64,000 nucleotides of DNA, taken from Rhodamnia argentea. Lineage: Eukaryota > Streptophyta > Magnoliopsida > Myrtales > Myrtaceae. This document shows positions 49,943-60,600 of this stretch, one piece after another. The DNA is taken from contig NC_063151.1 of the NCBI RefSeq assembly GCF_020921035.1, positions 32,680,934 through 32,744,933 of the forward strand. Reading direction: 5' to 3'. A model generated the notes under the pieces. That model was not told where the DNA came from. It did no database searches and was given only the letters and a program-made list of their open reading frames with translations. The number at the start of each line of letters is the position of its first letter. Within the stretch, counting starts at the first letter, position 1. A program made the translations under genes and the position numbers.

Positions 49943-50974
49943 TATATGCCATGTTGTCATGAATTACATGTTGCCATTCTCCCAAGGCCTGATAATTAGT
50001 CTAATTATCCAACTTTGGAACTCCAGCCCTGCATGCAGCACGCTGCCAAGAGGAGGATGGTGGTAGATCCGATTCTGTTACTTTCTTAGGACTTAGAAAC
50101 TTCAAAGGGGACATTTTTCAGCTATCAATGTGCCGTTGCTTAAACATGATTTGTACATGTGAAATGATGTGTCTATTGCATGGCCTTTTAGTTTAGATGA
50201 AACATTCGAAAGGTGCATAGGGGATACTCTATTAAAACAATGTCCAGGCTGATGAGTTTCTTGGCAGGTGCACTTTTCCTACGGTTGGATTTGTTGGATA
50301 GTTGTACTTCTTTTTTCGGGTTATATCTTATCGCGGACTCGGGTGGAAATTCTGCTTTCGATTAAACTGTGCAGAGTGAATGTTAAGCAACCAAAGCAAA
50401 TAGACCTATGGTAAATCCGCGAATGATACACTGTCAACAAACCATGATTAAACCTGTTTGCAGCGTGAGGAACAGCGATCCTCGGGTAGTGGGCGCCCAG
50501 TAGTGAATAAAAGCTGCGGATGATATCAGGAAAATGATTTACGTGATTAAAGATATTTAACAAGTCTTGCAACAATCTTTATATTGAAAATTCAGATCAG
50601 CTTTGATAAAATTTTCTAATCTGATAAAGCACTTGAAGCTTAAATCAAGGCAATTTTTTCTTAATCTGTAGCTGATAGCAAGTTAATTGGTTTGCTCTTT
50701 ATTGAATCAGACAGCATTTTGATTTCTCAGAGAAAATTGAAGGGAGGGGAAACACCTCATACGAGGAATTTTGCGCTTGCAAGAAGAAGTACGCGATAAA
50801 ATAGTCCTTCAAATCAAAGATTAGCTACTCCTACGGTCCCTTGACTTTAATCTATTATAAAAGTAGAGAGAAAGTCATTCATTCCCACAGTATAGAAAAA
50901 TTGTTCTATTGTCTATTTGACATGAAGTACAAGTTTAGTGCAAGTAGACGTCAAAGCCTAGAAGATTAAAAAAA
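49943..50974. other. CPB 3' flank
   Basis: 3' UTR of CPB followed by AT-rich DNA. A short minus-strand frame at 50321-50575 has no recognisable family. Nothing else is supported here. Confidence 0.4.
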
Positions 50975-52060
50975 AATGATACAAATGATCCTTAAACTTT
51001 GACTTAATCTGCAATGTAATCCCTAAATTTTTAATTTGATCAAAACTTTAGCCCAATGTGAAATGTGGTTCCCGAACTTTTAATTTTACCAATATAATTC
51101 TTGAACTTTTGAAACATGTTCAACCTAGTCTTTGAATTTGCATCAATAGAAGGATTACATTGAACATCTGCCTATAGTTCGGCGACTAAGCTGAATATGT
51201 TCGAAGAGTTCATGAATTATATTTGTCAAATTAAAAATTCGGGGACCACTAGGGGTGTGCATGGTCCGGGCCGGTCCGGTCCCGACATGGAACCGAGGAC
51301 CGGACCGTAGTCCCGGTCCCCATATTTTCAGGACCAAGGACCGGACCGGGACCGCCGGTCTTGGTCCGGGCCGGTCCCGGTCCGGTCTCGGTCCCCGCCC
51401 AATGGGACCGCTAACTATTGAAAATCTAGTCAACTTAATAAATTATGCCATGGTAAAAACATAACGACTCGCTATGACTTTTATGATCGACGAACTTGAC
51501 CAAAATGTTCGAATTCAATACAAAATCCAGCCATTACATGATAAAAACATCACCAACTGCACTCAAAAAAGCCTGCAGTGAGAAAAGATGACCAAAAACA
51601 AGATGGAAAATAAGACTAAAAAAAAAGTCTTGAGGAAGAGAGTGCGACCGTGCAAGGTTGGGACAAAAATGGGCAGTGGACTTTTATTATTCTGTTTTGT
51701 TTTCAATTTTTTTTTGCAATTGTATATATTTATATATAAATAATTATATATTATTGGCGATCCGGTCCAGGCCGGGCCGGTCCGGTCCGGTCCCAATGCA
51801 AGAAACCCAAGGACCGGACCGCCCGACCACCGGTCCCATTTATTGGGACCGGGGACCGGACTGCCCACCTCAAGGACCGGACCAACCCGGCCGGTCCGGG
51901 CCGGTCCCGGGTTGGTCCGGGCCGGTCCGATCCAGTTTGCACACCCCTAGGGACCACATTACACATTAGGTTAAAGTTCGGGTCTTGTACTAGTCAAATT
52001 AAAAGTTTAAGAACTACATTGCACATTGGGTCAAAGTCTATGAACTATTTGTGCCATTAT
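50975..52060. mobile_element. Long-TIR MITE interrupted by a hAT-type MITE
   Basis: Outer element. The left end reads AATGATACAAATGATCCTTA, then AACTTTGACTTAATCTGCAA and 'TGTAATCCC'. The complement of the right end reads AATGGCACAAATAGTTCATA, then GACTTTGACCCAATGTGCAA and 'TGTAGTTC'. The arms pair over about 75 bases. Without the inner insertion (51250-51949 plus one copy of its target) it would be about 380 bp. Internal phrases 'TTTTAATTT' and 'CCGAACTT' recur. Exact borders are uncertain by a few bases. It lies in the CPB/SBH convergent spacer. Confidence 0.65.
51250..51949. mobile_element. hAT-type MITE with GGTCCGG-rich arms, 700 bp
   Basis: Perfect 12-bp terminal inverted repeat TAGGGGTGTGCA, flanked by a perfect 8-bp target duplication GGGACCAC (51242-51249 and 51950-51957). 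Eight-base duplications and TA(G)GGG ends fit the hAT superfamily. Both arms (about 51262-51410 and 51760-51935) are low-complexity strings of GGTCCGG, GGGCCGG and GGACCGG words, mirror images of each other; the middle is AT-rich and without a transposase. Inserted inside the outer MITE. Confidence 0.88.
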
Positions 52061-52436
52061 CCCTAAAAAAACCCAACAACACCACACAAAAATTCTATTC
52101 TCTAAGCAACCTCACAACAATACAATGCAACAAATGAATCTTCATCCTGTTCTTTACATCAGCTTCGATATGCCTGAAAAATCTAGCACATGCGTAAATA
52201 GAAATGGATTGAAGAGCAAACGACAGAATAGCTACCAAAGACTTCAATACCTTGGTGAAATTGGGCCAGCCAACTAAGAAAATAAGTACACTCAATCATC
52301 TAAAGACAAATTCACAACCCCAGAACAATGTCCTGCTAAACCCAGAGCCTTTTGAGAACATCTCTGCCCAACATCCCGAGAATGAAGTTCTCACCATGAA
52401 AATGCTTGAAATGCTGAAAAACAGAAAGTCATTGTG

Positions 52437-54428
52437 TCATTTGTCTTTCACCAGTTGTGCCTCAAAACCCCCTTCTGGTCGTTTTACAAGGTTGTAGGGC
52501 ATGTGAGTCCCTAAGAGCTTATCCCAAATGGAGAAGAATGGCTGAGAATAATTGTACTTAGTGCCTTGAAGCTGATGATGGATGTCATGATAAGCAGTGT
52601 TGTTCCTGAAGAATACATGAAAGATATTGCCAGGCAACCACAGCCCACAGTGATCATCAACTGTTTTAACCACCGCAAAGCAAAAGAAATACACAGCGGT
52701 TCTTGCGGTCATCCCAGACACAAGGAAAGAGATCGCCCCGCCAAAAGTGTCGAGCAAGAGACCCTCCAGTGGATGATTATACAGAGCACCAATTGCATAA
52801 GGGACGACCAGCCTATGATGCTGCGAGTGGACATGGCGGTACAGGAATTTGTTCTGATGCATATAGCGGTGCACAAAGTACTGCCACGTGTCCATGACCA
52901 GCATTGCAACTGAAAACTGCAATATTTGGATAGGTATCGAGGGTTGAACTGTCACTCCTGATAGATTGGCTTTCGATGTCAACTGCATTCAGATGGAAAC
53001 AGAGTGTTATTTTACGCTAAACATCAACCTCTCTCATGACAACGATAAACATGTGGGTATAGGTATGCAAAACTCTGTCGCAGAACTTGCCAATGTTAAA
53101 CTGCTCAACCATACGTCAAACTTGACCCAAAAAAAAAAAACGTACAGTCAAACAAGGATTTCCTGTTGATAATCGAAATGCTGCAAACAAGTACCAACAA
53201 TTTCGACAACATTAGTCATACAACACAACTGTAAAGGAAAGAACTCAACTGAAATGAGGTTGATGAAAACTAGGACTTGGGTCCATCATTGGAAACACTC
53301 AATCAATGTCATATCAACCTTAGATTATTTGCACAAGGGCAACAGGGCAAGCACATGGATCTTTTCTGCAACTCCACTTAATTTCCAACTCAGATTTAAA
53401 TCCAATTCTACAAGATGGTAATCAGTATCCATGATTTCAGTCACATTACGACGTTAGTTTACATCTTCATTTCCATTAAAGGTGATCATTTCTAACAAGT
53501 GCTGGTGTGTTTGCACCCTCCTGAATGGACAAGAAGGAATGCATTTGTGCATATGTTTCCTGTAGTCAACTCTTTAACAGTTATAATTTCTAACTTAAAC
53601 CACTAAGTTCTTCTAAGTCCAATTAACTCCATGAGATTGGTATCCTAACACACTGCCAGGTGATATTTATTCTGCTGTATTGTCGATTTTGAGCAACAAC
53701 ACATGATTGAAGGAAGTCTTCCTCCTCCTTCTAGGAGGGCTAGAACTGATACCTTGCTTATTGAAATAAATGGTGAAAATAAGCAAATGGAAGCCACTTT
53801 TAACTTTCATCTACATCAATCGGAAGAATCCAAAAGGCCGAGAATCCCCCCGGCCCCTGCCCCCAACAGCAAAAAGAATATTTAACAGATTAAATCTCCC
53901 CTATTGAAGGAAGCTAAATTTCGCAAGCTAGCTCCCATGTACCCAAGTTTCTTAACCGCCCAAGAAATAATCTAAACATATCCTTCTTCTCCAGTTATCA
54001 CGTATTCTCGACATGGAACTTAAAGCACTAGATTCTCCTATCTGATATGAATTTATTGTAGCTCATTGCTTCAACTGTAGCAATTAGGTTCTCTAAAACT
54101 AAAATACAAGAAGACCAGAAAAGTCCAAGAAACTTGTGATATTAATTCCAAGACTTAGACTACGGCTGACAAATGATTTTCAAATTAAAATACTAACCAC
54201 AAAGAGCCCCTGGGCAACAGTGGCTTGCACAAGTTGTTGAAGCAATACACCTTTCACAACCATCGTAAGCGGTACCGAATTCTTCTCTTCCTCCTCTTTT
54301 CTAGTATGTAACCGGTAATTGTCCAGGGGAGGCAAAAGTTGATAGAATCCTGCATACACCCAATAGACCACAATTGGGGCAAATGTGCCCATTGCTTCAT
54401 CACTTACATACCCTTCCCAAAGTACCAT
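52437..54428 (-). CDS. SBH: Sphinganine C-4 hydroxylase (sphingoid base hydroxylase)
   Basis: ER-membrane di-iron enzyme that adds the C-4 hydroxyl of phytosphingosine-type long-chain bases. Two coding exons: 54198-54428 and 52437-52982 (phase 0 intron of 1215 bp, GLFV|LTSK); 258 aa, against about 260 in Arabidopsis SBH1/2. Histidine clusters of the fatty-acid-hydroxylase superfamily are complete: HRYMH (115-119), HSQHH (129-133) and HDIHH (209-213). Hydrophobic segments lie near residues 12-32, 60-77, 92-110 and 155-182. The start (MVLWEGYVSDEAMG) matches the family; the in-frame ATG at 54482 lies in the 5' UTR. A 5' UTR intron is likely: donor at 55107 (GATAG|GTAAGCC) and acceptor next to 54512 (TTCTAG|G). 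Its first bases lead into a CT-rich tract. It is divergent from CstF64. Confidence 0.95.
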
Positions 54429-54512
54429 CTTTTCAACAGAACCAATCAACTCAGATAACTTCAGATCTCTTCGGAGATGCAAACACCAACACAGCTTATT
54501 GCATTCGCCAAC

Positions 54513-55107
54513 CTAGAATTGAGCAAGAAATCTGATGCCCTGCAATATATTCCATGTTCTGTCAAATCTCCCCCCTCATAAAGGAACCAAGATAAAATAA
54601 ACGAAAAGCCAGAGGAAATAAAATAAAAATACAACTAGAACTGTTCATCATCGTACTTTGAAAACACAAAAACATATTAATTGAACAAATGAAAAGAGGT
54701 GTCGGACACTGTACAGGCAACGGGTCGCCGACCGATAAAACTCGTAGAACTTGACAGCGACGAATTCCACAAGACAGTTCAGTTAGAGCACAGTATCAAG
54801 GATCTACATTACACCGATTTTAGTCCACGACATCAACTTTAAAACGCACATCTAACAAGAAAGCAGCTACGTTTCCTCCTCTTGCAGCTGTTTTAACTAT
54901 TCCCTCATTTGTTTGTGGACAATTTCACTTCCCCTCGCCCCAATCTAAGAACGTCCCGAGCTCCCACCGAAGCCAACACATTCAACACCAGAAGATAATT
55001 CCAATCCCCAGATCTAAATAACACAAGCAGGCAATGTCACTACTTCCTCATTATTCTTCCATATCTTATGGCAGGTGAGAGAGAGCGAGAGAGGTTTACT
55101 GGCTTAC
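54513..55107 (-). other. Probable 5' UTR intron of SBH
   Basis: Read on the minus strand it starts GTAAGCCAGTAAACCTCTCT and ends TTGCTCAATTCTAG, with good splice borders. It leaves a leader exon of about 84 bases directly before the start codon. Leader introns are common in plant housekeeping genes. Needs transcript support. Confidence 0.55.
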
Positions 55108-55543
55108 CTATCTTAGCAGTGCGCATGGCTTCCTTCGACAGCTGACCGACACAGGATCACGAACCCGATCTGAGCTTCACTCTGTTCAGGGTTTCGACCG
55201 CGAGACAGGGAACGGTGTTAGAAACACACAGCGAAAGATTTGATCTTGATGCGTTCCTCAGTTCAAAAATGTGTCAGCAGAGAGCACACCGTGATGGGTT
55301 TTGGTTTTACCCAGGAAAAGAAAAAAGGCCAAAAATATACGTCGATACGTTCATCGGAGTCAATGGAATTCGGTGGGAAGCCACAGGCTCAGCAAAGCAG
55401 TGGGCCGCACGCTGGTGTGGATGTTTCCCACGGTCAAGCAGAAACAACGTCGACTTTTCATTACAAATTGGATTTTGTTAACAAGTACTTCCCGACACTC
55501 TTTAAATATTCAAATGAAGAAATTTCGATATTTTACGATGGGA

Positions 55544-56283
55544 AAAAGTACAGCAGAGTATCAATATTTATGTACTGCGTTTACTTTAGTGTCAATATTT
55601 TTGTTTGAATCACTTAAATGCCAAATCGGAGAAAAAACAATTATCGAAGTGCCAATTCCGGCCAAAAATAATTATTTAAATGTTAATTTTGGCCAAACAA
55701 GACACGTGGCATTCTTTGTTAAATTTTTAATGTTACGTGTCAATTTAAAAAAAAAAAAAAAGCAACCCACGTGGCGTCAACGTGGATTGTTCAACTTAAA
55801 AATAATTATTTTAAAAAATAAAATTAAACAAAAAAATAGCCTAAAAAAAAGGGAACCGTGAGTTTATAGCGGAGCCGTCACCACCATCGCCCTCGCCATC
55901 GCCGACAATGGCCGGCGAGGGGTGGGGGATGGCCGAGGGGCTCGAGGTCGGGCTCGATCGGCCTCGCCAATCCTAGCGAGGCCTCGGCGGGGGTTGCCGA
56001 GGCTCGGCCATCCCCGAGCCCTCGCCCCTGTACCCGACTTCTTTTCTTTTTTAAAATTTTTTGACTTTTTTTAATGTTTTTAAATTTTTTCTTTTTTTTT
56101 ATTGTCGACTTGGAAGCTCCAACAAGCCATGTGGACGTCACGTAAGATTTTCGGTGAAGCTCGCTGGAATTAGCACCGAAATAACCGTTTTTTAAAAGAA
56201 TTGACACTTAAGTGATCCGAAAAAAAAATATTTGCATTAAAGTGAGCGTCATACAAAAATATTAACACTCCTGCTGTACTTTT
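55544..56283. mobile_element. Foldback/long-TIR element with GC-rich core, 740 bp
   Basis: Left end AAAAGTACAGCAGAGTATCA; complement of the right end AAAAGTACAGCAGGAGTGTT. The arms continue with 'TCACTTAAATG'/'TCACTTAAGTG' and 'AATATTTTTGT'. The core (about 55860-56030) is very GC-rich, with GGCGAGG/CCTCGCC words repeated in both directions. No transposase frame. Same family of ends as 20647-21033. No clear target duplication was found. It sits between the divergent SBH and CstF64 genes. Confidence 0.68.
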
Positions 56284-57554
56284 GCCTTTTTTGATGTATT
56301 GTCTTGCTAATATTACATGTAGTTGGTGCAGCGAAAAAAATCACATACATATAAAATTAGCATGTATATTTGTCACACGACTTTATAAATATTTGATTTT
56401 AATTGTACTCACCGAGTGACACGCCATTATGATATTTATATGTGCATTCATGTCGCGCTCCAAGGACCATGGGACGCTTGGCAAGTCAATCTATCGAGCC
56501 AGCTGTCTTTTTTAAAGGTCGTTCTCATAACTTTGTATGGTGCAAGAATGACTTGTTGAAACAGGTTGCACTGAATCTCACTTTAGCACGGATATCTCGT
56601 CTCCCGAGCAGGTCACGCGTCTCGATTCAACTTAGTCTATGAGGTCGTCCAATCTTTGTGAGAGTAACATCGGCTTCCGATCAATTTGTGCATGGATGGC
56701 TAACTCCGCATTCAAACATCTCCCACACGAAATCCATTTCGTTGTATAAAACCAACGCAATTCCCACAACCTAGTTGTACCGTCAATCTTGGATCCCTCG
56801 TGCTTCTCTTGGTGTCACAGATAGTTCACTTCCATGCCTTCATGAAACGTGAAAATGTCGTAATTCTCAAATCTCTATGTGCTATGTCTTGATACAGAGA
56901 TCGAGATCAAATGAAAATCATATAAGAATTCATGAAAATATTGCGATAATTGGGTTCGGATCGGACAAGCTCTGGTCTTGACATTCAGTTTCATTTGATC
57001 AAGACTAGAATAATGTTATATAAATGACTTTACTAGTATAATAATTTTTTGGTAACCTAAGAATATTATGAGTCATAAATTCTTAAAAGTACGATCTCTT
57101 CAATAATTTTTAATTAATTGTTATTTATCTTTTAGCTCAAAATAGACTGTTAGCATAATCTTCCTCAAAGGCTGTTATATAATGAATTTCCCCATATAAG
57201 CTAGCATGCAAACCTTAATCATGTCCTAATCTCGTTTTATTAATTAAAAACAAATAGTATATTTACTTGCCTATGGGCCTGGCCGGGGTTGGTGTGGTGT
57301 GACCGTGTGAGCGAGCGAGAGAGAAAGAGTCGAGAGCCGCCTATCAGCTCGAACCCCGTCGACTGTGGAACGCGACTACTTCCGCCCTTGTCGAATCCAC
57401 AAAAGTCTCACAACTTTGTGCTTTCATTGACGAATCGCATCCGGAGCGAAGGATGACGAAGATATAGGCGAGCAAGGGCGGCGGAGGAGGGAGAAGAAGG
57501 AAGAAGAAGATGAAGCCGAGCTTCACCTTCTCCCGCTCCTCATGTTGTTGATTC
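56284..57554. other. CstF64 promoter region
   Basis: AT-rich DNA with no recognised gene to about 57270, then a GC-richer, GA-containing leader (57300-57554) that should hold the transcription start of CstF64. Confidence 0.45.
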
Positions 57555-57585
57555 ATGGCCTCTTCCCAACATCGTTGCGTTTTCG

Positions 57586-57627
<42 letters not shown>

Positions 57628-60600
57628 CCTCCTTGATTCGATTTATCGTGAATCGGCAAAAAATAGGGGGAAAATCTCGACTTGTGGCCACGCGAACTGC
57701 GATTTCCTCTTAAAGACTGAATATTTTCTTCTGGATGCAGTTCTTCTTTATAATGAATTGAGGCTTTGACCACAGCGGTGGATTGTGGAAGTAATTGTTT
57801 GTTCTTTTTTTGTGTTTTTCTCAGTTGGAAACATTCCCTATGACGCCACCGAGGAGCAGCTTAAAGAAATCTGTCAGGAGGTCGGTCCTGTCGTGTCTTT
57901 CAGGTGTGTATCACTTCGATGAGATTTCGGTAGCGATAAGCTTGCTCTAGCGTTCATGCTTCACTACCAAGTTTGCTGATTATATAGAAACTTGTGGTGG
58001 TCCTTATGGAGCTTTCATTGGCTTCTCCTTGAATATTTTTCTAGTACCATGTGTGATGTTAAGTATAGGCGCATCCTTAATTGAGATGTAAGTGTATTTG
58101 CTTTACTTGCGATGTGTATTCTTGGAATGCGAAAAAGCTACATGGAGTGGGCGGCATTCTTCTCAGATGATGCTCTGGTTGCATTTGTTTCCAAGAACAA
58201 AAAAAGTTGGTTTTAGCTTGTCGGATATTTGTTCAATTGGCTGTGAGTTCCAGAATTGAAAAGTGAAAATTTTGAAGACTGAAAATATGCCAACAGTTAA
58301 ACTTTTGGGAATTCAATGCAAGAATGTGGTGTCTTCAATGACTGCTAGAGGTACTTCTTACAACACTTTTCTGCTATCAGCAGTGTTTTTAAACCCAGAC
58401 CATACTGGTCGGTTGAACTAGTTAGACCGGGAACTGGACCGCGGTCCGGTTCGGTTTTTATTTAATAACTGTGTTGGTGAAGAACTGGTGGTTTTCACCT
58501 GGTTCAACCAGTACATCCGCTGGACTACTCACCATTTGGACCCGTTCTTTAGACCTAAAAAAATATTGCACGGGCTGTAACAAGGGGAATCAATCCCGAC
58601 CCAAGAATATATGCCACCTCCCAAATTAACTGAGTTGGGTGTCATTAATGAATAATGGCGTCAATAATTATTTAAATCACCTTGTTTAGTTGTGAATCAT
58701 GATAAAGATCAATCCAGTGGTTCTGCCATTTCAACCGTTTGACCTGCAAATAGGAAGCTAGACCGGTTTTTCAAGCAGTCTGGGTTTATAAACACTGGTG
58801 TTAGGCTAAACTTTGGCAAGTAATGAGGCATCCCAGAGGCTTAAAGTAAATTTTACTCTTTAGCTCTCCTTCCAACTCATCTTTTTTCAACATGATTGAT
58901 TTCACTATGGATAAGCATTTTCACTCCAATTTGTTTGCACTATTTATCCTTGCGTGTTTCAGGTTGGTAATTGACAGAGAAACTGGAAAGCCAAAAGGTT
59001 ACGGTTTCTGTGAGTACAAGGATGAGGAAACAGCTTTGAGTGCTCGTCGAAACCTTCAGGGTTATGAGATCAATGGGAGGCAACTACGGGTGGATTTTGC
59101 TGAAAATGATAAAGGATCTGATAGAAATCGGGAGCAGGTTACTGTCACTGAACTCTTGAATTTTTGTATGGATACTTTCTTTTGTCGATTGTTTCATCAC
59201 CATGACAACATGCTACAGGCTCATCTGACATGTGCAGCAATGCATCGTAGTTTCTTTTGACGTAACTACTGTATGAGATATCTGTACAAGACGTTAGTAT
59301 CGTATTGAGAAGTGCCGTTTATGGGTTATTTGCGGAACATAAACTGATCTTGCAGTAGGAATAATGTGTTTAATTATGCAGTGCAACCCCGAAAATTGTA
59401 CGTGCCTTTGAATTTCGTTAGACTGCTTTCTGGTAGTTTGTTTGCAGAAGTGGATTGGTTTCCTTAGTCATACTTGGTGAGGCGAAATATATCCTCTTCA
59501 CTATTTATAAGCTAATTCAAACATTGTGTTTGCTATCTATTCCTCCTTTTATGGTGTCTGAATTGTTTCCTGTTGTTATGGATTTCAGCTAACGAGATTT
59601 GGGTAATGAAAAACAAATTTTCTCCTTTCCTCTATTGAGGATGAGATGGGAGGAATTCATGTTTGGTGGTTTGGATACGTATATGATGGCTTTATGGTGT
59701 CTGAATTGTTTTCGGTAATATGGATGTTGTTATGATGTTATGAGGTGGGAGTTGGAAGGGGTTTCAGCAATTGAGATTTTGGTAATCAAAAACAAATATT
59801 CTCGTCTTTTTCTTCAAGGTTAAGATGGGGGAACTTACTATTGGTGGTTTGGATAGGTAAATAATGGCTTTATACGATCTAGTAGGAAGGTGAAATTTTT
59901 CGGTGGTCATGCAGGTTGAAAAGGACTATGAGTTCTACTTTTTATTATCACTTAGGAGACCGTGGGATAAATTTGAGCACCCACAACATACATAGATGTA
60001 TAACCAGGCAAAAATGAAATTCTTCTTTGCTGTTTCATACTATTTTTTGGATTCTTTTCCATATGTTGACTTATCTTTGTTGGCTTCCCTGTTTACAGGG
60101 TGAATTTAGAGATTCTTCGACTGTTATGTATGATAAAGGATCAAGAAACTAGTGTTAACTGAAAGCATGGTACATAAATGAATTAGGGCCAATCTTTGAA
60201 CTAAGTTAAGTTTTAGAAGATCTGATTTTATGCAGGGCAATAACCTTGATATGGAATTTGAGAAGAAAATGATATGGAATGGTCCAAAAATATCATGGAC
60301 TTCACCAGAGTTGAGACCCCCCATGGGTTCTCTTTACTGTCATAGTTGGCTGACTTGGTAAATGATGTGAGCAAAATATCGATGCAGAAAAAGAGACAAA
60401 AAGAGTCATTTCGTTAAGAGTCATTCCAATGTATCTCATCTTCATGGCTCCCTCCCAACCCCTTCATCGACTTGAATACATTGGTTATTTTGTGTAAATT
60501 TTGGTGGAGTATGAAGATTATCTATTTATGGCTTTTCTTTCAGGGCCGTGGTGGGCCTGGATTGTCTTCAAGTACCGGTCAGTTTTCTCTGTTCTATGAG

